Shown: positions 1 through 10,425 of the stretch, piece by piece | Position numbering within the stretch: position 1 is the first letter of the stretch | Layout: each line of letters starts with the position of its first letter | NCBI GenBank assembly: GCA_021234155.1 | Contig: JAJEKV010000080.1 | Coordinates: 482,182 to 546,181 of the forward strand | DNA: 64,000 nt | From: Isoetes taiwanensis | Taxonomy: Eukaryota; Streptophyta; Lycopodiopsida; Isoetales; Isoetaceae | Direction: 5' to 3' | Made by a program: the position numbers and the translations under genes | Notes under the pieces: model-generated | The model's database searches: none | Seen by the model: only the letters and a program-made list of their open reading frames with translations | What the model was told of the DNA's origin: nothing

Positions 1-2160
1 CTTGTGTAGTTCTCCGAGTACCTATGAACGTTCGCTGCCTTGCTTTGTTCTTCTCCGCCATGAACTTGTTCAATTAAGAATACATTTGATCCACGTTCCA
101 GATTTTCAGAAGGAACATACATACAGCCTCTTTTTCCTTCACACTGTGAAAAGACAACATATTAAAAAGAATGCAAGCATGCTTACTCAAATTTCAGATT
201 TTAAGACTAACTAAATATTAATCACATTGATAGATGTTTTTTACCTTAGCTGCAAGGTGTTCACATGGATTGCATGCTTCTCTTGAGAAGACACAACATT
301 CTCAAGAGAATTTCCATTCACTGCTGATTTAGACAAATACGTTCTTAAGCCTTTAAATCTGCAAATATTCATGCTTAGAGTTAAACAGAATTGCCCATTT
401 TGAGTTGTTGATGACCAATCATCTCAAACAACTAAACTATAAGGACTGAACAGTGCCTAGCAAACTAGGGAAACCATAAGAACCTCATTCTATACAAGCT
501 ATGCAAGACTCATTCCCAATGCTGCATATGTGTCCAAAGCATCAAGATATATTTGATTAACTTCAATGAGCAGATCTATGCTAACCTACTTAAAGAGTAG
601 GATGGGCTATCTCAGTATACAGTATATGACAATCAAAAGTAATAATTCTGTAGGCATTTACAGATCTAAGTGCTACAATGCAAATCCAATTGTCTGTGCA
701 ACCACCATTCAAATATTCTAAGCTGTGTGTTCTATGGTCAGATACTAAGCACCAAACCGTGAAAAATATTTTAAACCAGTTCAAAGTAGTCTCCATTCTT
801 TCCATTAAAGCCTAGTTTGCAGATACTCAGTCTAACAAATACCTCAAAAATGCATATCAAGTTTAGAAGTAATCAAAGTTTGACACATGTTGCAAGGCTT
901 TTATCCATGTGCCCTGCTAATGTACTTACCAGATTTAATGAAAGCTCAATACAAACCAGAAGAGGTCCAGTGCAAACTCTAATTTCTCAGATCTTGTAGT
1001 ATCAAGAGTGTCTCCATTGTACAAGACTTCATCCAACACCAAATACGAGCATATTTGGAAAAGTAAAGTTGGTTACCTGCAGTCAATCAGTCTAGAGTTA
1101 GCCTGAGAAGGGTAAACTAGAAAGGAACTGACAGGTAAGCTATAACTTCACTCGGCTTATCGCCCTTTACCAAATAATTATAAGAGCTCAAAAGATTAAT
1201 CACAATTTATGTAAGCACTTTTATGTTTGTTGTGCTCCATTAGGGCCCATCTGCACAGACTTTGCACCTCAAATATTCGAAGAGCCGCAGTCTCCCCATT
1301 ACATGTTTATACAAACCCAGGTTTAAGCCCGTAGCATTGGGCACTATACACGGTCAACCATTTTATACTTCAGCAACATACAGATTTAAAGATATCTGAC
1401 TATAATCCTGTCCACAATTCCCTTTATAAGCTGTGTTCCTTTGGGACAGACCTGGACCTATTCCATAAATATGTCAGCTTAAATCATCTAAACTAATCAT
1501 GAAGTATTGTTTTTTGCAGCCAAATCCGCATGCACCCATGTGCAGACCAGTTTTAGAGCATTAAGGATGTGCAAAGAGTACCCTTGAGCCATAACTAAGA
1601 AGGTCCCGTGATGTTTAATCAATTTTTAGCAAAGATACCTTTTGTCATGCGTGATTTAAGCACAACTCCCTTTCCTTTGTATTGCTTTGCATCGGTTAAG
1701 ATAACATGCAACCGCACAAAGCATTATTTAATTTTAAGAAATAGCCGGGGCCCTAGTTTAATTTTAAGCCTACCACGGGGAAGGAAGCGGTCGAAGCCTA
1801 AAGCATTAATACGAGGGGTAGACCTAAATGGTTTACACGCCAAGTTTCCATTCCTCCAAAAGGATAAACAAATCATATCCGAGTTTTTAACTACTGACCT
1901 CAAGATCATGGGCTTAACAGCCAATTCGTTTCCCTATTCTCAATTTCATACCTCCTATTATAATATCTCAAAAGCATGCTTTATTCAGATAGCCATGCTT
2001 TAACCCCTTGCCCAATTTCTAAGATCCAATGTACAGATTTCAGCCTTAATTTTCAGCCTATGAGCACCTAAACATGCAATCTATAGTATTTAGCATGGTA
2101 TTAATTTAATCCTTTGAAGCAAAAAGACAGGAGAAAGAAAGGTTAGGATATCTAGACTAT
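1..2160. other. non-coding AT-rich stretch, no gene recognised
   Basis: Open frames here are short, overlap on both strands and match no family I know. The longest is 131 codons (1,608-2,003), and it has a 66-codon ORF on the opposite strand over the same bases. The sequence could be introns or UTR of a gene running off the left edge, but no splice-bounded exon with recognisable protein was found. Confidence 0.5.
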
Positions 2161-2461
2161 AATATTACATGGTTAAACCATCGAGGTTAAGAAATCCGGT
2201 ATCCATTTCAGAAAAAATCTTGCTACGTAACACGGTTAGTTTGGATGTGTTTGGTCTCCTCATCGGATGCATTGTTGTCCTCGTTTTTCTCCTCACGGTT
2301 CGGTGAATCGGCCCGGTGGTAATGCTAGGGCATGGTGCCATCATGGTAGGCCTCTCCACATTTTAGCCAAAAATTTCTTCATTCGATCGGCCTACTTGGT
2401 GCAGCCATTGATGCAGGAGGCTCTAAGTTGTACACGCTCCGCGATTTTCTCAAGAAATTGC

Positions 2462-2815
2462 TTAGATGGTCGGGTGTGAGACTCCCCTTCGATTACGCGA
2501 TAAAGCCTTAAGGTCCAGGCCAGCTCTATCAATTAGATCCAATAGCTTGGCTCTGGTATTACCCTTGTTTTGAGCTCCTTCTGTCTTTCCCATTGCAGAT
2601 GTAACAGGCGCGGATGTCAAGTATAAATACAAAGGGCCAAATAGATCGAACTTTCCAGAACAAATTTCTGGGAGCAGAATGCTTACCTTTTTCATGTCTG
2701 CTTGACTTTTTTGTTGCCTTTTTTTTGCCATGGCCAGGCCATCTTTGTCATCATGATCCAGAAGGGCGAAATTTCCCACTATCGCCATCCGGCCCAGATT
2801 CTCCACTATTTGCAT
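2462..2815 (-). CDS. hypothetical 117-codon ORF
   Basis: A minus-strand ORF in a locally GC-richer stretch. The part after an internal Met (from about 2,592) reads as a basic, soluble protein (MGKTEGAQNKGNTRAKLLDL onward) and ends at a TAA. It matches no family I recognise. The frame just downstream also reads plausibly (KQFLEKIAERVQLRASC), so the stop may be a mutation or lie in an intron. It could be the first exon of a gene whose other exons lie to the left. A chance ORF is the main alternative. Confidence 0.25.
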   Translation of the reverse strand: MQIVENLGRMAIVGNFALLDHDDKDGLAMAKKRQQKSQADMKKVSILLPEICSGKFDLFGPLYLYLTSAPVTSAMGKTEGAQNKGNTRAKLLDLIDRAGLDLKALSRNRRGVSHPTI

Positions 2816-2878
2816 TTAGGGTTCCGATACCACGCTTGTCGTTGCTTGCCCTAAAACTCATTTTCTGCGAAACCATTG

Positions 2879-2980
2879 CATTTTTCGTCCCTTGTCTCCA
2901 CAAGATGTCCATGTCATTATTTTCGTTCCATCGAACCCTGTTCCACGTCATTTTTCGTCCCTTGTCTCCACAAGATGTTC
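2879..2980. repeat. 70-bp tandem duplication, second unit split by the retroposed insert
   Basis: A unit beginning catttttcgtcccttg starts at 2,879 and again at 2,949, spacing 70 bp. The second unit runs to 2,980, is interrupted by the 2,981-4,500 insertion, and resumes at 4,501 with the 15-bp target duplication and then cacgtcattattttcgtt. The tandem duplication therefore predates the insertion. Confidence 0.75.
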
Positions 2981-4500
2981 TTTTTTTTTTTTTTTTTTTT
3001 TTTTTATTTTGAAGGCAGGAAACTGTATTATATTCGAATGATGAAACATTTATGTACATACAGTTGAGTATGGAACTACTACCACTTCTCTGATCCATGA
3101 ATAGAAGTCCATACTCTGAGCCTAGTGCTCTTAGAATCCCTCTCAACATCTTCTCCATAGGATACTACAGAAGAGGAGGACTAAGTTTCTAGACCTCTAA
3201 TGATGCAACAAGGGCCAGCTACTGGACAAGAGCTACCCGGCCTCTTCTCTAGACAGATACTATGGGAGCACAACTCTTGTCTTTCACCAGACCCCAACTG
3301 CATCATAGCTTCAAAAAGGTTGGCCCTAAGATAAACAGGATAAACCAGACTTGAGTTAGAGAGCCATAGAAGAACGGAGCAGCCAAGTGCACTGATCTGC
3401 CACCAGGCAAGAACGTAGGATCCTCTGTACGTGCTCCTCCCGAATATAGTGGTGGCCAAGCTAGCATCTGTAGCAGTACTATAGGGAGTGCCCTGATGTA
3501 CGCAGCACTCAACCTTCTTCTCACCAAGCGGACCAGCAAGGGCACCACCGCTAAAATCCTAAATCATGCCAAGCCCATCTGCATCTAGCTATGCAGGTCT
3601 TGTCTTCCTGCAAAACCAAGAATGAAACATTTCTAGGGTCTCCCGCCCACTAGAAGCACGTGGCTCTCAATCTGCACCGTACATCCTGACTGTCAATACT
3701 CAAGCCACCCCTTGCTGGGAAAGGGGAGCGCAGGCCCTGCTACATATTAAACAGACTACCACAAAATCTTCTAAATAATTGCAGACAGATTATGAAGAGC
3801 TGCTCCACTTTTACCAATAGATCTTATTCTTGCCAAGTCCTGGCACCTGCTCAGAGAAAGTTTATAGACAAGTACTAGAAATGAAAGCATCGTCTTCTTC
3901 TTCCTTACCATAGTACTACAGAAGAGCATCTGTTCTTTCCAGCCTGCCTTCTGCCCAGCCTTAAAGATCCCTTCCAAACGATGTTCTAGCAAAAGTTTCT
4001 GTACTAAGCAGTGCTCTCCTTCTTCCACAGGCGGAATACTACAGCTCTGCTTGCATTTTTTCCTAAAGACTATAACCCTTCTCCCAGCCGGCATACTAGG
4101 AGTAACCAAGAAAAGACATCTTTTAAAAGTAGAGCTCCTCCCCAAAAACTTGACCACTAACCTGAAGCACAGCTCCCCTGACCGGAAACCTTGTGGAAGA
4201 TGCAGAAATATGCAGCAGAAAACCAGATATTCCATCCTTGCCAAGCAACACAGAAGCTCCTGGATCGTTAGAAGCTGAAAAATAAGGAAGGAAGGTTTCC
4301 TAGTTATTAGCACAAAAGGGAACGAAAGAATGGAAAACCCAGCTGTACAAATCCGGTGCAGCCCTGTTCTCTGAAGCGCGGATCCCTAGTGGCCCTCCAG
4401 CATCTGCCGGAAGAATGGTTCACCAAGCAGCAGAGACAGCCATAGCCGTCTCCTATAGATCGGCCAAGAAACTGGCCGCCATCGCCGGCCCGTTATCGGC
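2981..4500 (-). mobile_element. retroposed insert with poly(A) tail and 15-bp target-site duplication
   Basis: A minus-strand insertion of 1,520 bp. It starts on the + strand with a pure T run (2,981-3,005), which is the poly(A) tail of the inserted strand. It is flanked by perfect copies of ctccacaagatgttc at 2,966-2,980 and 4,501-4,515. Poly(A) plus a 15-bp duplication is the signature of LINE-machinery (target-primed) insertion. I see no reverse transcriptase motifs, so it is either a non-autonomous retroposon, a LINE 3-prime end of unknown type, or a processed copy of a host transcript. The 5-prime end of the inserted strand is at 4,500. Boundaries are exact; identity of the source is unknown. 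Confidence 0.8.
3771..4313 (-). CDS. 180-codon ORF inside the retroposed insert, unknown
   Basis: This is the longest frame in the insert and is in the inserted (sense) orientation. It is rich in Leu, Lys and Cys, with hydrophobic stretches at the N-terminus, and has no motif I recognise; no RT, endonuclease or zinc knuckle. It may be a chance ORF in an untranslated retroposed RNA, or a remnant of the source gene. Confidence 0.25.
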   Translation of the reverse strand: MLITRKPSFLIFQLLTIQELLCCLARMEYLVFCCIFLHLPQGFRSGELCFRLVVKFLGRSSTFKRCLFLVTPSMPAGRRVIVFRKKCKQSCSIPPVEEGEHCLVQKLLLEHRLEGIFKAGQKAGWKEQMLFCSTMVRKKKTMLSFLVLVYKLSLSRCQDLARIRSIGKSGAALHNLSAII

Positions 4501-4515
4501 CTCCACAAGATGTTC

Positions 4516-5600
4516 CACGTCATTATTTTCGTTGCATGCCCTGTTTCTTTGGACTTTTCATTTAAAAAAAAAAAAACTTTCATGTATTAGGCTAACCTCC
4601 CATCAGCATGTGCAAGACCATATCTAAGATGTCTCCCATCCTACAGCACCTTGCCAAGTTCATGTAGACCATAATTTCTTTATTTTGCACAAGTCAGTAT
4701 TTCTAAAGGAAATTCACAATATTTTCCAGGAATGACTTTGTATTGTTAATATTTCTTTTGTAAAATTAATTGAATCCAGTGCCCAACCGTTACCCTTTCA
4801 CAGAGAACCTCAGCACACCCCATTGCTTCTATATGTTTCTCGGCTACATGTATTTTCATTGTTATACGTGCTTTTGGAGTTCCTCCTGCACACACAAACT
4901 TAGATCATATCCCCTAATGCACCTTTTGTTCGCCCGGTATACGCGAGATTATATCTCCTATTGCACTTCTTATTTGTCCGATACAAGTGCATGTCAAGTA
5001 TCGTCCATGATCCTACAATGATAATTGTTCCTCCATTTGCCCTGCTGCAAATGACCCCATTAAGAAACAGAATAGATCAAAATCTTAGCTTGAATGGTTT
5101 CCAATTAATGGGCCAAAGTTTCCAGAAACCTCCTACACTAGATCTAGCAACTATAGGTCTCGAGTTCGAGACTGCCCAGAATCGCACTCTGAACTGTTGG
5201 GTGTCAAAACCCACAGACGCAATGTAAAGTGGTTGGGGGCAGGGCCCAACCAAGCAATGTAGTGTGGTGTGTGGTCACATGTCCAGTTGGATGCTGCCTA
5301 GTGGCGTGACGTTAAAATACTATCTATCTATCTATCTATGCCAAATATTTGCCACAAATTGCCTTAGTACTCACAAATTGCATGTCTGCCACATAAGGAA
5401 TTTCGACCCTCTCCAAGTGCATGCATTACTCGCACCCAATGAAAATAATATCCAGGGCAATAGATACATCATAAATACGAAACCTTTATCTCTGATTGTG
5501 CGAAGTGGTAGGCTAGGCATACCATAAATAAAAACCACCCACAAGTCATATGGTTCCACCAACTTGTATATGAGCTGATCCGACTACTTGTATTTTGAAA
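4516..5600. other. no gene recognised
   Basis: Short frames only. A small tatc microsatellite lies at about 5,322-5,338. Nothing else supportable. Confidence 0.4.
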
Positions 5601-5606
5601 TTATTT

Positions 5607-6040
5607 TTAATCGAAAATACCCTTTTCCTTGAAAATACCCTGGTATTTATTGCAATTCTCTGTTTGTTTGGTAATTCCCCTTTCATTCAATCCTCTTTTA
5701 TTTGGAGATACTCCAATCCATTTGCAAATTCGCTTTTGAACCAATCCCCTTTCTTAAAAATACCCCCGTCCATTTGCAAATTCCCTTTTTGAACCAGTCC
5801 CCTTTTCTTGAAATTACCCCAAACCGTTAGCAAATCCCCTTTTGACTCAATCCCCCTTTCTTCAAAATACCCCAATGTGCATTTGTAATCCCCTATTTCT
5901 ATTAATTCCCCCATTCGGATATGCCCTTTCTGTACAATGATCCCCCATTTCTACTAATCTCCTCCATACGATATACCCTTTTGTTCAAGAATTCCCTATT
6001 GCAAAGAAAATAACCCATTTCTCTCGAGTCCCCCGGTTCC
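5607..6040. repeat. degenerate ~53-bp tandem repeat
   Basis: The core ccatttgcaaattcccc recurs at about 5,718, 5,770, 5,824 and 5,879 (spacing 52-56 bp), each followed by a variant of ttgaaccaatcccctttc and then a run like gaaaatacccc. Copies become more diverged towards 6,040. The pyrimidine/A-rich bias keeps frames open on both strands, which explains the 65-79 codon ORFs here; they are not genes. Confidence 0.7.
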
Positions 6041-6537
6041 TCAATGGGGGATTTTCCAGGGGATGTGAGCACCTTTTTCGTTGTGACAATGGGCCCAGCT
6101 TTGTTGAGCAATCCATGTGAATTACACTCGATCAATCATAAATTTACAAATGCACCTTTGGGTATAGAATATCATAATGTCCAGGGCGATAAAGAAGAAC
6201 CCACTACAACATGCCTAGTGTGGTTAAAAATATGGTGTAAAATAAATGCTGTAATATATTCTATGTGGTGCCTAGTGTGGTGAATAACGAGGTGTAAGAT
6301 GAATGTCTGTAATATATGCTATGTTTAATAGAAATCTCAATCATTTAATTGGATTGTGGTGAAAGTGACACACAGAGAAAAATTACATTAAGGATGGGAT
6401 AATGGGATGGAGAATCATTGGAAATCTGTCACATCAAATGCAAGGTCAATCATTCAAAAGCTGGCTGTGCAGGAAGCATTGGGGGAAAACCATAAATCTA
6501 GTTTTGCATGCAGACATTGGCTTATCACAATCCAGCT

Positions 6538-6702
6538 ATGGCGGAAGAAAACAGAAGGAGAACACGAGCACAAACAATTTCACCAGTTCAAATGCAGTCG
6601 CATCTGGTAGGACCTATACTGGAGCAAATAAACCAGAACGAGGCGGATATTAGAGGAGCCGGAGGACCCATGAATTCGAGGTATTCTAGGCTTAAAACAT
6701 AG
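6538..6702 (+). CDS. short ORF, possible retrotransposon gag-like start
   Basis: From an ATG at 6,538 the frame reads MAEENRRRTRAQTISPVQMQ and continues to a stop at about 6,702. A short, charged Met-rich start followed by decayed sequence (to about 7,200) and an LTR-like AT-rich stretch (about 7,250-7,690) is the kind of layout left by an old LTR retrotransposon, but no PBS, PPT or second LTR was found. Low confidence. Confidence 0.2.
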   Translation: MAEENRRRTRAQTISPVQMQSHLVGPILEQINQNEADIRGAGGPMNSRYSRLKT

Positions 6703-7719
6703 GTTAATTCCTCGATGGGCTTAAAGAATTAGAAGCCAAGGCGCTTGATAGGCGGTTGCCTTTCTTTGTAGTAGATGTTGTTTTACATGATGATGTTGTT
6801 TACACGATGCAAAATAAGACTTAACAGAGCTAGTGCAATTCGGCGTGGTTCGGGGTGGTGTATGATTCGAGGATGAGTTCTCGGCTCTCCCGTGCTTGAG
6901 GAAGAGGATATGTTCATCCAACTAAAGCAGAAATGATCCATGCTTCAGCCATTAAAAAGTGCTCGACAGGGCGGATGCATGGAGACACAACAACTGAAAC
7001 AATAATTTATGAATCGTATCATAAGTGGGAGCGTAAACGAGAAGCTCATGTTTTAGTGTTTTTGGATTACACCAACTATTCAGCGTAAACACTTGATGAA
7101 GTCTTGAACGTATTTGGAAGAAGAAGAGTTACTGAGATCTCAATGCGAGGATCTCGATTGAGGCCCGAGAATCGTATGTCATCTCTAATGCATTTTGATA
7201 ATACTAGAAGCTCGGGGTTATAGTTTTCCTCGATTTTTTTCTGCATACTTCATTTCATAAGAAGTATGAACTATTCTACCGGGTATGGTAGATTTCCATA
7301 TGTATTTTTCTCCCTTTGAAATATAAAAAACAACGTTTGCATCACCCGCAGCTTCACCACGGTTTTACCACGGCTTTCACCACAGATTTCACCATAATCA
7401 GCCGAGGGGCATTGACCATTTTTGACCCGGTCGAGAAAATGGAATGGCTCTTAGATTCCCTGATAGTATCTTGGTGATTTTGGTGACAAGACAATATATG
7501 GATCCCAAATTAGGTCCCTGAATTGATATGAAAGTATTAGGAAAATCCACTACTTTGTGGCAATTGTGTAAAAGTCTTGTATAGAAACTTTTATAAATAT
7601 AAAGAAGTTTCTGTTTTGCATTCTCATTTTTTATGCTTCATTCATGTGAATTTGTACTTGAATGTTGAATGAATTCCAAGGTATAACTGGATTAAAACTG
7701 AATTAAACTCAATTAAACT

Positions 7720-8170
7720 TGCACAAGGCACGATTAGACATATGGGTGAGATCAAAGAAAGGCACTAAGGCACTGTGGTATCATTTTTAGAAGAAAGGGC
7801 CCGTGGTAAAATGTAATTAGAAATTTACACAAGGCACAAATTTACACAAGACACAAAGCCATTACAAACTATTTTCTGGATTAAACAAAAGGCACAAGGC
7901 ATGGATTACAGTCGGCACAAGGCCATCATATGTTAAAACAGAAGATACCAGAATACTTCAGAATTAGAAATTTACACAAGGTTCAAAAAGGCACAAGGCC
8001 ATCATATATTCAAAAAGGCACTAAGGCCATCATATATTACAAAGAGGCACTAAGGCCTGTATCACAAGGGGTGAGTTCACAAGGGGGTGAGATCAAATGA
8101 AGGCACTAAGGCCTATATACCATCTGTTTTTCAAAAAAAATACAAAGGCACAAAAGGCCTGTAGACTAAC
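7720..8170. repeat. degenerate array of AAGGCACTAAGGCC-type units
   Basis: Irregular repetition of aaggcactaaggcc, followed by short phrases such as atcatatatt, recurs about a dozen times (clear examples near 7,900, 7,995, 8,020, 8,045 and 8,100). Intervals are irregular, so this looks like an old minisatellite. It ends in an A-run at about 8,177-8,190. Confidence 0.55.
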
Positions 8171-8301
8171 TTGATCAAAAAAAAAAAAAAGGTGGCACAG
8201 CCGGGACTTCAAGCTTCATCTGTAAGAAAAAGTGAAGAAAATTAGTTTAGAATACATAAAAGAAAGCAAAAATTTAATGCATGCATGCTACTTACTCTGT
8301 A

Positions 8302-8761
8302 GAAAATTTTGGAGTTCCAAAAAAACTTCATGTTCTTCTTCGTCTTCTACCTCTTCTTCTTCTTCTTCGGTCTGGTCTTCGCTCGATTCGTTATCAGAAT
8401 CTTGGGAATCAAATTGATCATCAGAAGAAGCTTCATCAGAGGAATCGAAATTAGAGGAGGATTCAGCTCTTCAAAGCTCAAAGATCTTGAGCTTTAAGAG
8501 GTGGAATGAGACCTCAGAGAGCTCTCGAGCTCGGGGCTCTCTGCATCTTGGGCTCTCAGGTTCGGGCTCCAGCAAATGGTAATTTGGCCAAGATCCTATT
8601 TCATAACTGGCCATCACACATTGCCAAAGGAATTGAAAGTTCCGGCTTAGGGAGGGAGAGCGAGAGGGAGAGGGAGAGGCAGAGCTGGAGGGAGAGCGGC
8701 AGCGGCAGCGCTTCGACATTCCGTTGGAAGGAATTGGATGATGCTTCTCCTTCACGACCAT
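8302..8761 (-). pseudogene. exon remnant with Ser/Asp/Glu-rich tract
   Basis: On the minus strand one frame runs from about 8,761 through a Ser/Pro/Arg-rich segment, has a single TGA near 8,471, then continues in the same frame into a strongly acidic tract (FDSSDEASSDDQFDSQDSDN, then a Glu run) and stops being open at a good splice donor (CAGA|GTAAGT, near 8,300). The donor suggests a true exon. The in-frame stop and the CT/GA-rich simple sequence argue that it is broken. Family unknown; acidic low-complexity regions are common in nuclear and retroelement proteins. Confidence 0.35.
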
Positions 8762-8908
8762 AGCCTATAAAGGTTGGCGTGAAATTAATTTCGTAGGCTA
8801 CGATTTTAGGATTTCGTACCATTAGCATCTTTATTCCTAAAGATTTAGTAGGCAACTAATAATAACCTCGAAAGGACCATTATTTTATTTTCTAAAAAAC
8901 ATAATATA

Positions 8909-10299
8909 TCATTATATATATAAAACTATTCTATGTGTGCCAGGAAAGGATGTACCCATGCTATATAGAGATTAATGCCGACCGTCCGATTGGAGATGGA
9001 GGGCCATGATGTCGCCACCTCGTGGGAGAGGTCATGCATGGGCATATAAATATGATGGGGGCATGCATAGAGGCATGCACCATGTCTTTAAGCCATCGGA
9101 TCAAAAGGGGAGGAGAAATCATGGCCCTTAATTTTTATAAGGAAAGTGCAAGGAAGTTTCCTGAAAAGTGGATTTGGTGCAACCAATCTTAACCAATTAG
9201 ATCAAAGGGGAGGATAAATCCTAGCCATTCATTTTTATAATAAATTAGAATTTTTTATATTGAAGGAGGTGAGGTGGCACCCTTATTTAATGAAAAAATA
9301 ATGAGGTGACAACTCATTAATTATGAAGCTTTCTTGGAAGCTTCTTTTTTTGCGTCGCCTTCAAACAACTTTATTTTGCGGTGGAGGTCTCGGATCAAAG
9401 TGGGACTCACGCCTTTGGATTCCTCTCATCAAATGCTTTCTAATGAGTAGTGGTTTGGCATCATTCAAGGTGCAATGTTGGATAATCTAGGGAATATTCA
9501 TAGAATCTAAGGGAATTTGAGAGATATTGGGATAATCTTTGAAAATCAAGGGAATCTCAAGAGAATCTTAAGGAATTTATGGGAATCTCAAAAGAATCTA
9601 GGGGAATCTAAGAAAACCTTCAAAAAAGGTTTAAGAATCGAGGGAAATCTCGATGGAATCTTAGAGATCTAATAGGATCTTCATAGAACTTAAGGGAATC
9701 TATAAGAATCTACATAGAATCTTGGGGAATCTAAACGAATCTTCAAATAATCTTTGAAAATCTAGGGGAATCTTTATAGAACCTTAAGAATCTAGGGGGA
9801 TCTTTATGGAATCTTAGGGAATCGCAGGAGATTCCAAGGGATCTAGGGGAATCTTTGACACTAGGTGTGTTCTACAAGGGGATCTTCATAGAATCTAAGG
9901 AAATCTTGAAGAATCTACATGGAATCTTGAGGAATCTTAGGACAATCTTTGGGAATTTAGGGGAATCTCAAGAGAATCTTTAAGAATCTAAAGGAATCTA
10001 AGGGAATCTTCATAAAATCTTTGAGTATCTAGAGAATCTTGGTGGAATCTTGGCAAATCTCTATAGAATCTTCATCGCATGACTTTAAAATTGACTTCTA
10101 CTCGAATTTGTACAATTCCTCGAGGAAAAATCCGCGGATTTTGGGGAATATAAGCGAACATTGATGGAATCTCATAATATCTAGGGAAATTTTTCTAGAG
10201 TCTTTGGAGAATCTTAGAGAATCTTTATAGGATCTTCGTTGGATGACACTGCATTTGGCTTCTAGTCGAATTTGTACAAGCCCTCATAGTACAATAACT

Positions 10300-10301
<2 letters not shown>
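8909..10301 (+). mobile_element. E1: first copy of the TC...ACTTG Helitron-like family
   Basis: The left end starts TCATTATATATATAAAAC directly after a TA-rich tract. The right end is TCATAGTACAATAACTTG (10,284-10,301), directly before (TA)n. The left-hand body (about 8,930-9,470) shares many phrases with E2-E5: a gccgaccgtccgat-type motif, ggatcaaaaggggagg, a tggcccttaatttttat-type motif, ggaagcttctttttt and gtgggactcacgc. The right half is the AATCT-rich array. No gene is captured in this copy. The TC start after A and placement between A and T fit Helitrons; the CTTG end is non-canonical (CTRR expected). Confidence 0.65.
9480..10250 (+). repeat. AATCT-rich subterminal array of E1
   Basis: Dense degenerate repetition of phrases such as ctaggggaatctttatagaa and ttgggaatctaagg, with units of about 10-20 bp and no fixed period. 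The same array type occupies the same subterminal position in E3, E4 and (inverted) E5. Confidence 0.8.

Positions 10302-10393
<92 letters not shown>
10302..10393. repeat. (TA)n microsatellite, about 92 bp
   Basis: Uninterrupted TA dinucleotides between the E1 right end and a Helitron 3-prime terminus. Open frames reading YIYIYI on both strands arise from it and are artefacts. Confidence 0.95.
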
Positions 10394-10394
<1 letters not shown>

Positions 10395-10425
10395 TAGAAA
10401 CGTGTGCCCGGCGATGCCGGGCATT
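10394..10425 (-). mobile_element. Helitron 3-prime terminus (hairpin + CTAG), minus orientation
   Basis: On the minus strand the sequence reads: hairpin GCCCGGC-ATC-GCCGGGC (10,422-10,406), eight bases (ACACGTTT), CTAG (10,397-10,394), then TATATA. A 7-bp GC-rich stem, about 8-11 nt and CTRR followed by T is the standard plant Helitron 3-prime end. The element body must lie to the right (from 10,394 rightward). I could not find its 5-prime TC end, so the length is unknown. It was inserted in, or captured, the same (TA)n that borders E1. Confidence 0.7.

Noticed and set aside
5264-6135. ORFs of 65-87 codons on both strands
   Set aside because: Most are generated by the ~53-bp degenerate tandem repeat; the others are short with no features.
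8601-8855. ORF with Leu/Ser repeats, opposite a Glu/Arg-rich ORF
   Set aside because: It comes from a gagagg/cctctc simple repeat near 8,655-8,700.
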